Shown: positions 18,975-27,630 of the stretch, one piece after another
How positions within the stretch are numbered: position 1 is the first letter of the stretch
Layout of the letters: each line of letters opens with the position of its first letter
Origin: JACKBJ01 sp964549495
GTDB lineage: Bacteria; Chloroflexota; Anaerolineae; Epilineales; Epilineaceae
Direction of reading: 5' to 3'
NCBI GenBank assembly: GCA_964549495.1
Contig: CAZJWJ010000011.1
Coordinates: 1 to 64,000 of the forward strand
DNA: 64,000 nucleotides
Position numbers and translations under genes: made by a program
Notes under the pieces: model-generated
What the model was told of the DNA's origin: nothing
What the model saw: only the letters and a program-made list of their open reading frames with translations
The model's database searches: none

Positions 18975-21545
18975 ATGCGCCACCACCATCGCGCGATTGC
19001 CCTGCGGCGTGCCCTGCGCGCCGGCATCGCCATGTCGATCCTCTGCGGCCTCGTGCTGCCGGCGGCCGCGCCGGCGACGCGGGCCCAGGAGCCGACGTCG
19101 ATCTTCGTGAACACCACCAGCGACGAGGGGATCTCCTCGGAGCAATGCCTACCGGGGCAGGAATGCACCCTGCGCAAGGCCATCGAACTGGCCGAGAGCC
19201 TGGGCGGCGGCCTGGTGCGCGCCTGCTACGATCCGGCCGAGACGCCGGACGGTGAGGCCTGCCCGGCCGGCGCGCTGCCCCTGCGCACGCGCGACGAGGG
19301 CTATGATGCGGCCAGCGGAACCTGGCAGTTCGAGTACGATCCGCTCTCGCCCTTCGTGCTCTCCGGCGGCGGGGTCCTGATCGACTTCACCCAGGACATC
19401 CAGGACTGGTCCGGACCGCAGGACAACAAGGTGGCCCTGGTCAGCGAGGATCGGCGCTCGCATGCCTTCATCGTCGAGAGCTCCGGCAACCGCATCGCCG
19501 GCATCGAGTTGAGCGGGGCCTACAGCAACGCGGCCATCGTGCTGCGCAAGCGCAAGAGCGAGGACATCGGCGCCACCGACAACCAGCTGGGGCCGGGCCT
19601 GATCTTTGCCGGCATCGAACCCGGCGTGGGCCTCTTGATCCGCGATCCGCAGAGCCACGGCAACCGCCTGGTGGGCAGCTGGTGCGGCCTGACCGGCGAC
19701 GGGACCGAGGCCCTGCCGATGTACGAGGACTGCATCCAGATCTCCTCGGGTGCTCGGGAGAACACCATCGGCGGCCCGGATCCGGCCGATCGCAACGTCC
19801 TGGCCGCCAGCGGCCTGGGCTCGGCGGTCAGCATCTTCGGGGTGCAGCCGGGCGAGGACGAGGTCGATGCCCCGATCACCCGGGACAACCGCATCGAGGG
19901 CAACTGGATCGGGCTGGATGCAGCTGGTGAGCCCGTGGGTAACGAGACCGGCGTGACGATCAAGCTGGAGGCCCAGCGTACGGAGATTCTGGGCAACGTG
20001 ATCGGCGGCAATCGCCAGTCGGGCATCGCCATCTACAATGGCAGCCACGAGACCCACATCGAGGACAATTCGATCGGCCTGGCGCCGGATGGCAGCGGCA
20101 GCGTGGCCAACGGTCGCCACGGCATCGAGATCGTGGCCGAGCCGCAGAACTCGCAGATCGTCGCCAATCGCATCATCTACAACGCGGGCGGGGGCATCGT
20201 GATCAGCGGTGGCCGCGCCACGGGCCATCGGCTCAGCGCCAACGTCCTGCGCAACAACGAGCAGGGCGGCATCGTGCTCAGCCAGGGGGCCAACGGCAAC
20301 CGGTCCGCGCCGGAGGCCGAGCGGGCCTTCGCCGACTACGTGACCGGGACGGCCTGCGCCGGCTGCCGGGTGGAGGTCTTCAGCGCCGTGGACGATCAAG
20401 CGGCGGCCTATGAAGGATTCACCGAGGCCGACGCCGACACCGGCCGCTTCGAGCTGCGCCTGACCGAGGGCCGCTTCCGCTTCCCCTTCCTGACCCTGAC
20501 GGCCACCGACGCCGAGGGCAACACCTCCGCGCTGTCCGATCCGCTGCGCGTGCCGCGCGAGACGGCCACGCCCCGACCCAGCGCGACCGCCAGCCCGGAA
20601 CCCAGCGCTACCCGCCGGCCGCCGCCGACCGAGGATCCCAACCGGCCGGCCGGCCTGATCCACCTGCCCTTGGCCTTGTTCGGCTGGACGCTGGAGGACC
20701 TGGCGCCGCCGGCCACCGCCCTGCCGCCGGGCACCCAGCCGCCCGACCCGACGTCCAGTCCGACCCAGGCGACACCCAGCGCCACTCCGCCGATCAGCCC
20801 CACCCCGACGGTCAGCCCGACGCCTCCCAAGATCCGGCCCGGGCGCATCCTCGGCCGGCTGACCCTGAACAACCAACCGGTAGACGAGGGCCTAGGCGCC
20901 AGCCCCGGCCCGGGCCTGGTCCTGCAGCGCTGCCGGCCGGTCGAGGGGGGCTCGGATGCCCTGCCGGACTGCGGCATCATCGACCGTGTCGGCGTCGCCG
21001 GCGACCAAGGCGGATTCACCTTCACCGATCCCGTCGACTTGGAGGAAGGCCAGTACTACCGGGTGGCCTGGCTCAACGAGAGCGTCGTCGACAGCGGCAC
21101 CCCCTTCTTCGGTAGCGAGCTCTGGCTGGGCGCCTGGTACTCCGACCCGATCGAGCTCGAGCCCGAGGGCGAGGTGGATTTGGGCCGCATCGAGATCGCC
21201 GACGTGACCCTGACCGATCCGCTCAACGGTATCGGCACGGTGCTGCCGATCGAGTTCCGCTGGCAGCGCCGCACCAGCGAGACGGGCAGCTACGAGCTGT
21301 CCTTCGTCGAGGCGCCCAGTCGCACCCTGGCCGATCGCGAGATCTTCCACAGCATCCCGGTGGGCCGGCGCGGCAACTACACCCTGAACGGCCGGCCGCC
21401 GGGCATGCGGGTGGGCATCGACTTCCGCTACTTCTGGCTGATCGCCATCGACGACGACCACGGAACCGGCATCAGCTACTACAACCGGATGTTCTGGCTG
21501 GAGGCCCTGAGCCAGCGCATGCAGCTCTTGCCGGGACCGCGCTGA
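18975..21545 (+). CDS. Secreted right-handed beta-helix (CSLREA-type) protein
   Basis: The ATG at 18975 (or its neighbour at 18972) follows GGGGAGG; a longer frame from 18933 is less likely. The roughly 856-residue product has a signal peptide (residues 1-36, ending TRAQEP). A CSLREA-like opening follows (SIFVNTTSDEG then ECTLRKAIELA), with parallel beta-helix repeats to about residue 455 (repeated GNxIGGN and IxxNRI patterns). Next come a beta domain and a Ser/Thr/Pro linker interrupted by LIHLPLALFGW at about 560-575. A second Thr/Pro linker precedes a C-terminal beta-sandwich region. Such proteins often bind or cleave polysaccharide, but no catalytic residues can be named. Confidence 0.75.
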   Translation: MRHHHRAIALRRALRAGIAMSILCGLVLPAAAPATRAQEPTSIFVNTTSDEGISSEQCLPGQECTLRKAIELAESLGGGLVRACYDPAETPDGEACPAGALPLRTRDEGYDAASGTWQFEYDPLSPFVLSGGGVLIDFTQDIQDWSGPQDNKVALVSEDRRSHAFIVESSGNRIAGIELSGAYSNAAIVLRKRKSEDIGATDNQLGPGLIFAGIEPGVGLLIRDPQSHGNRLVGSWCGLTGDGTEALPMYEDCIQISSGARENTIGGPDPADRNVLAASGLGSAVSIFGVQPGEDEVDAPITRDNRIEGNWIGLDAAGEPVGNETGVTIKLEAQRTEILGNVIGGNRQSGIAIYNGSHETHIEDNSIGLAPDGSGSVANGRHGIEIVAEPQNSQIVANRIIYNAGGGIVISGGRATGHRLSANVLRNNEQGGIVLSQGANGNRSAPEAERAFADYVTGTACAGCRVEVFSAVDDQAAAYEGFTEADADTGRFELRLTEGRFRFPFLTLTATDAEGNTSALSDPLRVPRETATPRPSATASPEPSATRRPPPTEDPNRPAGLIHLPLALFGWTLEDLAPPATALPPGTQPPDPTSSPTQATPSATPPISPTPTVSPTPPKIRPGRILGRLTLNNQPVDEGLGASPGPGLVLQRCRPVEGGSDALPDCGIIDRVGVAGDQGGFTFTDPVDLEEGQYYRVAWLNESVVDSGTPFFGSELWLGAWYSDPIELEPEGEVDLGRIEIADVTLTDPLNGIGTVLPIEFRWQRRTSETGSYELSFVEAPSRTLADREIFHSIPVGRRGNYTLNGRPPGMRVGIDFRYFWLIAIDDDHGTGISYYNRMFWLEALSQRMQLLPGPR

Positions 21546-21640
21546 TCGGAGGCCGCCTGTCCAAAACCCTGCGGTGATCGTGTTGTAGTAGGCGAATCGA
21601 AAAGCGGGGAAGGCGCGGCCGGCGGCCGCAGGAAGGGCAG

Positions 21641-22846
21641 GTGTCCATCGTGAACCATCGACGAAGGGAATCTCGACGAAGTGGTCTTCGACGCGCGATG
21701 TCGAGGCGGAGGCGACCGGCGGCCTGGATCTTGGCCGCCGGTCTGCTCTGGATGGCCGGCATGGTGCTCGGCCTCGATGCGCCGACGGCACTGCGCGCCC
21801 AGGGGAGCCTGGCCGATGAGCTGGTCCTGAGCACCACCTTGCACGTCGATGGCGACCCGATCGCGATCGGCGACCGGCTCGAGGGCCGCTTGGAGATCAT
21901 CGCCCGCGCGCCCAGCCTGCCGGTGGATGCCGACATCGTGCTGGTGCTCGACGCCTCGGGCTCGATGGCCGGCCAGCCGACGCAGTCGATGAAGGATGGC
22001 GCAAGGGACATGATCGAGGCGCTCGACTTGGTGACCCATCCGGACAGCCGCGTTGGAGTGGTCGAGTTCAACAGTCAAGCGCGGACGCTTTGCCGTCTCG
22101 TCAACAACCCAGGCCAGTTGATCTCCTGCATCGGTAGGGTGGGCGCTCATGGGGGCACTGCCATCGATCGGGGAATCCTGGAAGGCGAGCAGGTGCTGTC
22201 GATCGATGCGCCGACACGTCAGCCGGGCTTCCAGCCGGTCATGGTCGTGCTGTCCGACGGGATGAACAACAGCGGTTGCGATCCGGTACTGAAGACGGCG
22301 GACCGCCTGAAGCTGGCCGGAACGCGCATCTTCTCGGTCTGCGCCGGCAGCGGCTGTGACGCGACCTGCATGCGCCAGGTGGCCAGTGCGGCGGGCGACT
22401 TCGGAGACGTTCCCTTCACCGGCCTGCCGGCGCATTTCCGGGCCTTGGCGAAGGAGCTGCGCGCCGAGCCGGCCGTCGAGTCCTTCGAGGTGGTCCTCGA
22501 CCTGCCGGAGCATCTCGAGCTGGTGGCCGGCAGCAGCCGCCCCGAGCCGATCTCGGCCGAGGGCGAGCCGCCGCGCTGGCACGCTTCGCGCCTGGATCGA
22601 GACGGCTTCGAACTGCAGTTCGAAGTGCAGGTCGCCTCCGAGGGCTCGGCCCCAGTCGGCGCGCAGATCGATCTGACGCTCGCCGACGGCAGCCAGGTCA
22701 CCGACCGCCTGGAAGCGCCGGTCGCCGCGATCCCATCGCCGACCCCGGAGCCGAGCGCGACGTCCCGACCGCAGCCCAGTGACACGCCACGGACAGAGCC
22801 GGCCTGGGAGCACCTGCTGCTGCCCTACTTGCAGATCTTCGAGTAG
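21641..22846 (+). CDS. Secreted VWA-domain protein
   Basis: The 401-residue product starts with GTG, with GGAAGGG a few bases upstream. After a signal/anchor segment (about residues 27-53, ending LRAQG) comes a von Willebrand factor A domain (about 85-270). Its MIDAS motif is Asp-Ala-Ser-Gly-Ser (VLDASGSMAG), with a Thr in GGTAIDRG and Asp in VLSDGMNN. A beta-rich domain covers about 280-365. A Pro/Ser/Thr linker (SPTPEPSATSRPQPSD) then leads to a short hydrophobic C-terminus, HLLLPYLQIFE. VWA domains bind protein ligands through Mg2+; the ligand here is unknown. It follows the beta-helix gene by 95 bases and could share its transcript. Confidence 0.8.
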   Translation: MSIVNHRRRESRRSGLRRAMSRRRRPAAWILAAGLLWMAGMVLGLDAPTALRAQGSLADELVLSTTLHVDGDPIAIGDRLEGRLEIIARAPSLPVDADIVLVLDASGSMAGQPTQSMKDGARDMIEALDLVTHPDSRVGVVEFNSQARTLCRLVNNPGQLISCIGRVGAHGGTAIDRGILEGEQVLSIDAPTRQPGFQPVMVVLSDGMNNSGCDPVLKTADRLKLAGTRIFSVCAGSGCDATCMRQVASAAGDFGDVPFTGLPAHFRALAKELRAEPAVESFEVVLDLPEHLELVAGSSRPEPISAEGEPPRWHASRLDRDGFELQFEVQVASEGSAPVGAQIDLTLADGSQVTDRLEAPVAAIPSPTPEPSATSRPQPSDTPRTEPAWEHLLLPYLQIFE

Positions 22847-22868
22847 CGGTGCGAGCTCGAGAGTTCGC

Positions 22869-23645
22869 TCACGGTAGGTACTGCATCGTGATCTGCCGCA
22901 CCTGCCCGACTTCGACGCCACTCATGCCGCCCGGCTCGTCGAAGCGCAGGGCGCCGAGCAGCAAGCGGTGCACGTCGTCCTGCAGCTTGGCGTAGGGCAG
23001 GTTGCCTTCGATGTTGACCGGGTGCTGGATCTCCACGATGCGGTCGCCGAGCGCCAGGTAGTAGTGCGAGACGTAGCTGTCGAAGGCGTTGAACTCGATG
23101 CGCAGGGCAGGCCTGCCCGCCACCTGGGTGTCCCGCACCCAGTCTTCGCGGATCTCGCCGTCGGTGACCGGAAGCCCGCCGGGCGGCTGGTCGGCTGCCC
23201 TGGCTGCCTGCCAGGCGTCGAGGATTCGCTTTCGCGCCCAAGCATCGGCGCTCAGGTCACCTGGGTTGTCGTGGATCTCGATGGTCAGATCGTAGGATGG
23301 ACTGCCATCCGGCACGCCCTGGAAGGGGAAGGACGGCCCGAGGATGCGAACCCGGGTGGGCTCGGTTTCTTCCAGACTGGCGTTCGCGGTGTAGGTGATC
23401 GTGATGCCGGCCATCTCGTAGGCCAGCAGGCCGTCGGATGGTAGCGTCACGCCGATGAAGGCATCGGTAGACGGCTCGGGGGTCGGTGGAAGGCCCGACT
23501 CGGTCGGCGCGGACGAGGCGGTGGCCGTCGAAGCCGTGGCAGCCGTGGCGAGATCCGGCGCGCTCCCGTCGCTGGTCTCGGCGGCTGGAGGCTGGACGCA
23601 GGCCGTAGCCAGGAGGGTTAGACAGAGGGCAAGGGGTCGGTTCAC
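22869..23645 (-). CDS. Secreted lipoprotein of unknown function
   Basis: The GTG at 23645 is preferred over the ATG at 23657 because GAGG stands six bases before it. It yields a compact lipoprotein signal, MNRPLALCLTLLATAC, with the lipid-accepting Cys at residue 16. The mature part starts with a Ser/Thr/Ala/Pro linker (to about residue 62), then a globular alpha/beta domain of about 190 residues with no recognised family. The C-terminus is ITMQYLP. It converges on the VWA gene with only 22 bases between stops. The stop and codon use look normal. Confidence 0.6.
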   Translation of the reverse strand: MNRPLALCLTLLATACVQPPAAETSDGSAPDLATAATASTATASSAPTESGLPPTPEPSTDAFIGVTLPSDGLLAYEMAGITITYTANASLEETEPTRVRILGPSFPFQGVPDGSPSYDLTIEIHDNPGDLSADAWARKRILDAWQAARAADQPPGGLPVTDGEIREDWVRDTQVAGRPALRIEFNAFDSYVSHYYLALGDRIVEIQHPVNIEGNLPYAKLQDDVHRLLLGALRFDEPGGMSGVEVGQVRQITMQYLP

Positions 23646-23704
23646 TGCGCACCTCATTTCGCCTGGAAGGCGAAGCGAGATCGTCTTCGGTGCCCAGACG
23701 CAAG

Positions 23705-23731
23705 GCGGTCCGGCAAGGGGAGCCGGACCGC
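23705..23731 (-). terminator. Terminator-type hairpin downstream of the HAD gene
   Basis: A perfect ten-base-pair GC-rich stem (23705-23714 with 23722-23731) has a seven-base loop. It lies about 90 bases after the minus-strand HAD gene stop and before the lipoprotein gene. It lacks a T tract. Confidence 0.5.
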
Positions 23732-23817
23732 GGTTAATGATAGCGCGCTCAGGCAGGGGCCATGGCGATCTTGTCGTCGATCGGCTGCCGATTCGTCGCC
23801 GATGGAGCTTGGACGCG

Positions 23818-24450
23818 TCAGGCGCGTTCCAATGGCAGATGATCGAAGAGCTCGTCCAGGCGCGAGATGGTCCGCTCGCCCGGGTGGTCCAGGCCGAACA
23901 TGAAGACGCCGGCGGCGCGGGTGGCGCCGTGGTCGCTGGCCGAATCGCCGACGTAGACGACCTGATCGGCTTGGAGCGACAGGCGTTCCAGGGCGATGTG
24001 AATCATGTCGGGGGCTGGCTTCTCGGGGGCTTCGCTGGAGCCGACGACCGTTTCGACCAAGTCGAGGAGGTCGAAGCGATCGAGCATCAGCTCGGCCAGG
24101 TCGCGCGGCGTGTTGGTGACGACGGCGCGGGCGATGCCTTGCCGGCCCAGGGTCTCGAGCAGCTCGATGGCGCCGGGCATGCGGCGCATGCGGTCGATGT
24201 AGTCCGGGAAGACCTGGTAGTAGGCGCGCGAGACCTCGTGGCGGGTCCGGCCGGCGAAGAACTGCTTCATGTCGGCTTCGACGCCCTGGCCGAAGGTGGC
24301 GGCGAAGTCCTCGTAGGGCACGTGCGGGCCGCCGAAGTCGGAGACGACGCGCAGGAGGACGTCGTACCAGATGCGGCCGGAGTCCAGCAGGACGCCGTCC
24401 ATGTCGAAGAGGATGGCCTCGAGCGGGTTGGGCGGCTCGAGGCGCGTCAT
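23818..24450 (-). CDS. HAD-superfamily hydrolase (subfamily IA phosphatase)
   Basis: The 210-residue protein carries all four HAD motifs. These are LFDMDGVLLDS with nucleophile Asp16 and acid/base Asp18, VVTNTP (motif II Thr), the Lys in EKPAPDM, and VYVGDSASDHGA (motif IV). An alpha-helical cap between motifs I and II fits phosphoglycolate phosphatase/beta-phosphoglucomutase relatives, but the substrate is open. The ATG overlaps the stop of the upstream reductase gene by four bases (ATGA), so the two are translationally coupled. A longer open frame continues upstream inside the reductase gene but is Arg/Pro-rich noise. Confidence 0.85.
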   Translation of the reverse strand: MTRLEPPNPLEAILFDMDGVLLDSGRIWYDVLLRVVSDFGGPHVPYEDFAATFGQGVEADMKQFFAGRTRHEVSRAYYQVFPDYIDRMRRMPGAIELLETLGRQGIARAVVTNTPRDLAELMLDRFDLLDLVETVVGSSEAPEKPAPDMIHIALERLSLQADQVVYVGDSASDHGATRAAGVFMFGLDHPGERTISRLDELFDHLPLERA

Positions 24451-25457
24451 GAGGCCGTGAGGTCGACGACGACGCGGCCGCGGACCTGGCCGGCCAGGAT
24501 GGTCTGGCTCATGTCGGGGACTTCGGAGAGGGGGATGGTGGCGTGGGTCAGCGTCTCGAGGATGTCGACGTCGAGGTCGCGGGCCAGGCGCTGCCAGGCG
24601 GCCTGGCGGCGGGGGGCCGGGCAGTAGTTGGAGTCGATGCCCAGGAGGTTGACGCCGCGGAGGATGAAGGGGAAGACGGTGGTCGAGAGCTCGGGGCTGG
24701 CGGCCAGGCCGCAGGCGGCGATGCTGGCGTGACGGCGCATGCTGGCGATGAGGGTGGCCAGGGTGCTGCCGCCGACGGTGTCCACTGCGCCGGACCAGCG
24801 CTCGGAGCGCATGGGGCGGGGCTCGGCCTCGCCCAACTCGCGGCGGTGGATGAGGGCGCTGGCGCCGAGGGATCGGAGCCAGTCTTCTTCCTCGAGCCGG
24901 CCGGTGGAAGCAGTAACGTCGTGGTCGGCGCGGGCCAGGAGGGTGACGGCCATGCTGCCGACGCCGCCCGATGCGCCGGTGACGACGACCTCGCCGTCGG
25001 TCGGAGTCAAACCGTGCTCCTCCAGGGTCATGACGGAGAGCATGGCCGTGTAGCCGGCCGTGCCGATGATCATGGCCTGGTGGAGGGATAGGGAGTCGGG
25101 CACCGGGACGGCCCATTCGGCTTGGATGCGTTGGTAGCGGCTGTAGCCACCCCAGTGATCCTCGCCGATGCCGCGACCGGTGACCAGGATGCGGTCACCG
25201 GGGGAGAAGGCGGCCGAGGCGGACTCGACGACGGTGCCGGCCAAATCCACACCGGGCACGATGGGATAGCCGCGCACGATCCGGCCGCGATCGCTGACCG
25301 CGAGCCCATCCTTGTAGTTGAGGCTGGAGTAATCGACCTCGACCAGGACATCGCCCTGGTCGGGCAGGTCGGAGAGCTGGAGGGACTGCAAGTTGGCCTG
25401 GACCTCGTCGTCGGGCTTCTCGAGGACGAGGGCGGGGAAGGGTTCGCGGACGGGCAT
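24447..25457 (-). CDS. MDR-family oxidoreductase, AcuI/YhdH type
   Basis: This 336-residue medium-chain reductase has SSLNYKDGLAV, YPIVPGVDLAGTV, and the Rossmann segment VVVTGASGGVGSMAV near residue 155, typical of the AcuI/YhdH/YhfP branch. AcuI reduces acryloyl-CoA to propionyl-CoA with NADPH. The family has no structural zinc site, and none of the usual zinc-binding cysteines is present here. GAGG lies about 11 bases before the ATG. It is followed by the coupled HAD phosphatase. The exact substrate is an inference from subfamily resemblance. Confidence 0.85.
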   Translation of the reverse strand: MPVREPFPALVLEKPDDEVQANLQSLQLSDLPDQGDVLVEVDYSSLNYKDGLAVSDRGRIVRGYPIVPGVDLAGTVVESASAAFSPGDRILVTGRGIGEDHWGGYSRYQRIQAEWAVPVPDSLSLHQAMIIGTAGYTAMLSVMTLEEHGLTPTDGEVVVTGASGGVGSMAVTLLARADHDVTASTGRLEEEDWLRSLGASALIHRRELGEAEPRPMRSERWSGAVDTVGGSTLATLIASMRRHASIAACGLAASPELSTTVFPFILRGVNLLGIDSNYCPAPRRQAAWQRLARDLDVDILETLTHATIPLSEVPDMSQTILAGQVRGRVVVDLTAS

Positions 25458-25510
25458 GTAAGGTGGACCTCTTTACGCTGGAAGGGGTGAGCTTCTGATC
25501 CGGCCGAAGT

Positions 25511-25771
25511 TCAAGCTCGCTGATCTTCGGGGTTGTACCAGTCGTCTGAAGCGAGGACTTCGGATTGAGCGCGCTCGATTCCCGGGTCGAGCTGCGAGCT
25601 CGTGTTGGCGTAGACGCGATCGAGTGCACGCGTGATGCTCGCCGGATCGTGCCGTTCGAGGTACTCACGCAGCGCCAACGCGAGGACTCGATCGCGGTCG
25701 AGTCCTGATTCCCGGGCAACCCGGCCTGCGCCAACCACCAGTTCGCTCGGCAGATCGACGTGGATCCTCAT
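25511..25771 (-). CDS. Orphan ribbon-helix-helix antitoxin-like protein
   Basis: The 86-residue protein begins MRIHVDLPSELV, a beta strand and helix as in MetJ/Arc-type ribbon-helix-helix proteins. It continues with RDRVLALALREYLERHD and a flexible acidic tail (SQLDPGIERAQSEVLASDDW). That tail resembles MazF/PemK-binding antitoxin tails. The ATG at 25771 is at the domain start; a TTG at 25792 would add seven residues. No toxin gene lies on either side: the next genes are a reductase and a DUF1287 protein. It could be a lone autoregulator or a relic of a toxin-antitoxin pair. Confidence 0.65.
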   Translation of the reverse strand: MRIHVDLPSELVVGAGRVARESGLDRDRVLALALREYLERHDPASITRALDRVYANTSSQLDPGIERAQSEVLASDDWYNPEDQRA

Positions 25772-25825
25772 GCCCTGAGGATAACCATGCAACGGGGCGA
25801 GTCCAATGTCCGATTCCGTGGCGCC

Positions 25826-26575
25826 CTATTCGAGCTCGATGGTTCGGGTCGAGTAGCGGAAGCGACCGATGATCCTCCACTCGAAGAGCACGTCGTCGAT
25901 GGACGGGCGTCCGCTGACGTGATGGGCGATGAGGGGGTTACCGGACCGCGGGTCGACACGGTCGGTGACGATGCCGATGTGAGTGCTGCCCAGGCCCAGG
26001 TGCCAGGTGATGATCTCGCCGGGGCGATAGTCCTCGGCGCGATCGGAGATGGGCAGTGCGGCGCCCTGGCGGGCCAAGTAGACCATCAGGTTGGGCACGC
26101 GGCGGTGATCGATGCTGGGATCGGCCTCGCGGCTGCCCCAGAGCGCAGGGTAGGCGTCGAAGCTCGCGCGCATGTCGTGGTGGACGGCTTCCTGCAGGTC
26201 GATGTCGATCTGGCGCAGGGCGCGGATGACCAGGTCGGTGCAGACGCCGGTGTCGGCCGGCACGTCACCGCCCGGGAAGGAGAGCGGGACGAAAGCCGGA
26301 TCGTAGCGGGTGGGGCGGGCGGCCAGTTCCACGGCGGCTTCGACGAGCCCATCCGAGCCGAGGGCGAGACGTTCGGAACTTGGTGTCGACGACCTGGTGA
26401 GCAAGGTCTCGTAGTCGCGCTGCCATTGCCAGAGCCAGACGAACTCGGGCAGCCGGCCGGTCGCGAGACGGACCAGACGTGGGGCATAGGCCGCGAGGGC
26501 GATGAGGACGATGACCGCTACGCCGGCCAGCACGCGGTGGGAACCGGTCTGGCGACGATGTAGGAAGGAGCGCAT
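25826..26575 (-). CDS. DUF1287 protein (NlpC/P60-like fold), membrane-anchored
   Basis: The 249-residue protein has one N-terminal hydrophobic segment (about residues 14-34) and a DUF1287 domain. The key pieces are PTRYDPAFVPLSFPGGDVPADTG (shown here only up to its core), CTDLVIRA with the putative catalytic Cys, and STHIGIVTD with the putative His. This arrangement is seen in papain-like NlpC/P60 and CHAP hydrolases, suggesting an envelope peptidase or amidase, though DUF1287 is uncharacterised. A small hairpin (26581-26596) overlaps the weak ribosome binding site. Confidence 0.75.
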   Translation of the reverse strand: MRSFLHRRQTGSHRVLAGVAVIVLIALAAYAPRLVRLATGRLPEFVWLWQWQRDYETLLTRSSTPSSERLALGSDGLVEAAVELAARPTRYDPAFVPLSFPGGDVPADTGVCTDLVIRALRQIDIDLQEAVHHDMRASFDAYPALWGSREADPSIDHRRVPNLMVYLARQGAALPISDRAEDYRPGEIITWHLGLGSTHIGIVTDRVDPRSGNPLIAHHVSGRPSIDDVLFEWRIIGRFRYSTRTIELE

Positions 26576-26580
26576 GCGAT

Positions 26581-26596
26581 GAGCCTAGCCAGGCTC
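26581..26596 (-). other. Hairpin covering the DUF1287 translation start region
   Basis: GAGCCT and AGGCTC form a six-base-pair stem with a four-base loop, ending five bases before the ATG of the DUF1287 gene. The AGG that is its best ribosome binding site is inside the stem, so the hairpin could limit translation or act as terminator for the gene upstream. Both roles are inferences. Confidence 0.3.
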
Positions 26597-26660
26597 GATC
26601 TTGTTTGCTGGACGAGAAGCCGCCGATCGGCCTACGTCGTACACCACGATCGGCGCCCGC

Positions 26661-27515
26661 TCAGCGCAGGCCCGCCGCCTCGAAGGTGTCGCAGGCTTGG
26701 ACGCTGCCGCTCTGCCAGCCTTCGAGGAACCAGTCGACGCGCTGCTGGGAGGAGCCGTGGGTGAAGTTCTCGGGCTGGATGCGCCGGCCGGCCATGCGCT
26801 GCATGCGGTCGTCGCCCACCGCCGTGGCTGCGCTCATGCCCTCCTCGATGTCGGCCGCGTCCAAGAGGTCGCGCTGGGCATCGGCGTGGTGGGCCCAGAC
26901 GCCGGCGTAGCAGTCGGCCTGCAGCTCGAGCAGGACCGAGAGCTGGTTGGCCTCGCTCTGGCCGACCCGTTGCTGTAGGGACTGGACCTGCTGCTGGGTG
27001 CCGAGCAGGTGCTGCACGTGATGGCCGACCTCGTGGGCGATGACGTAGGCCACCGAGAAATCGCCCTGGGCGCCGAAGCGTTGCAGCTGGTTCAGGAAGC
27101 TCAGGTCGAAGTAGACCTGTTGGTCACGCGGGCAGTAGAAGGGGCCCGTGGCGGCGCTGTTGAAGCCGCAGGCCGATTGGACCGCGTCGCTGAAGAGCAC
27201 CAGGGTGGGCTCGCGGTAGGCCGCGCCGGCATCGGCAAAGAGCGCTCCCCAGGTATCCTCGGTGTCGGCCAGGACCACCGACACGAAGTCGGCCACCACG
27301 TCCTCCTCCTCCGAGGGCTGGCGGTCCTCGACCACCGCTCCCTGCTGGACTTGACTGAGCGTCCCGAGCAGCTCTACCGGGTCGACCCCGAAGAAGAGTC
27401 CCAGCAGGATGACGATCAAGAGGCCGCAGCCCCCGACGGCCGGCGCGCCGCCGGGCGCTCGCATCCGCCTGCGATCCTCGATGTTCTCGCTACGTCGCCC
27501 TCGTTGCCAGCGCAT
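26661..27515 (-). CDS. Neutral zinc metallopeptidase, YpfJ family
   Basis: The 284-residue protein has a short cytoplasmic N-terminus, one membrane helix (about residues 30-47, LIVILLGLFFGV) and the PF04228-type peptidase domain. The zinc motif IAHEVGHHVQ has His161, Glu162 and His165. The family markers TWGALF, YCPRDQQVYFD and the downstream LQADCYAGVWAHH ligand helix are present. AAGGAG lies eight bases before the ATG at 27515; the longer upstream frame is not conserved. The family's substrates are not established. It lies downstream of the LVIVD gene on the same strand. Confidence 0.88.
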   Translation of the reverse strand: MRWQRGRRSENIEDRRRMRAPGGAPAVGGCGLLIVILLGLFFGVDPVELLGTLSQVQQGAVVEDRQPSEEEDVVADFVSVVLADTEDTWGALFADAGAAYREPTLVLFSDAVQSACGFNSAATGPFYCPRDQQVYFDLSFLNQLQRFGAQGDFSVAYVIAHEVGHHVQHLLGTQQQVQSLQQRVGQSEANQLSVLLELQADCYAGVWAHHADAQRDLLDAADIEEGMSAATAVGDDRMQRMAGRRIQPENFTHGSSQQRVDWFLEGWQSGSVQACDTFEAAGLR

Positions 27516-27558
27516 GTGGCCGCTCCTTGTCGCCCGGAGAGATGAGTCTGGAGAAGGC

Positions 27559-27574
27559 CGAACGATACCGTTCG
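27559..27574. promoter_or_regulatory. Inverted repeat, possible operator
   Basis: CGAACG and CGTTCG flank a four-base centre ATAC, 44 bases before the ATG of the minus-strand metallopeptidase gene. It resembles GAAC/GTTC-type operators, but the half-site spacing differs from the Gram-positive LexA box. Confidence 0.3.
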
Positions 27575-27630
27575 TCGAGCCGCCGGGCGAATGGAGCGAC
27601 GTTCGTGCTTGGAGGGAATCGGCGCCTTCG

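Noticed and set aside
22862..22871. YLP ending of the 22.9 kb lipoprotein as another LP-type tail
   Set aside because: The residues YLP are the very end and no hydrophobic run or linker follows the family pattern, so it was left out of the consensus.
24451..25116. Upstream extension of the HAD phosphatase frame
   Set aside because: The extension lies inside the reductase gene and reads as Arg/Pro/His noise. The HAD domain starts normally at the overlapping ATG at 24450.
27559..27574. LexA (SOS) box
   Set aside because: The Gram-positive box needs GAAC-N4-GTTC. Here the GAAC and GTTC half-sites are six bases apart and the gene is not a known SOS member, so only a generic operator is listed.
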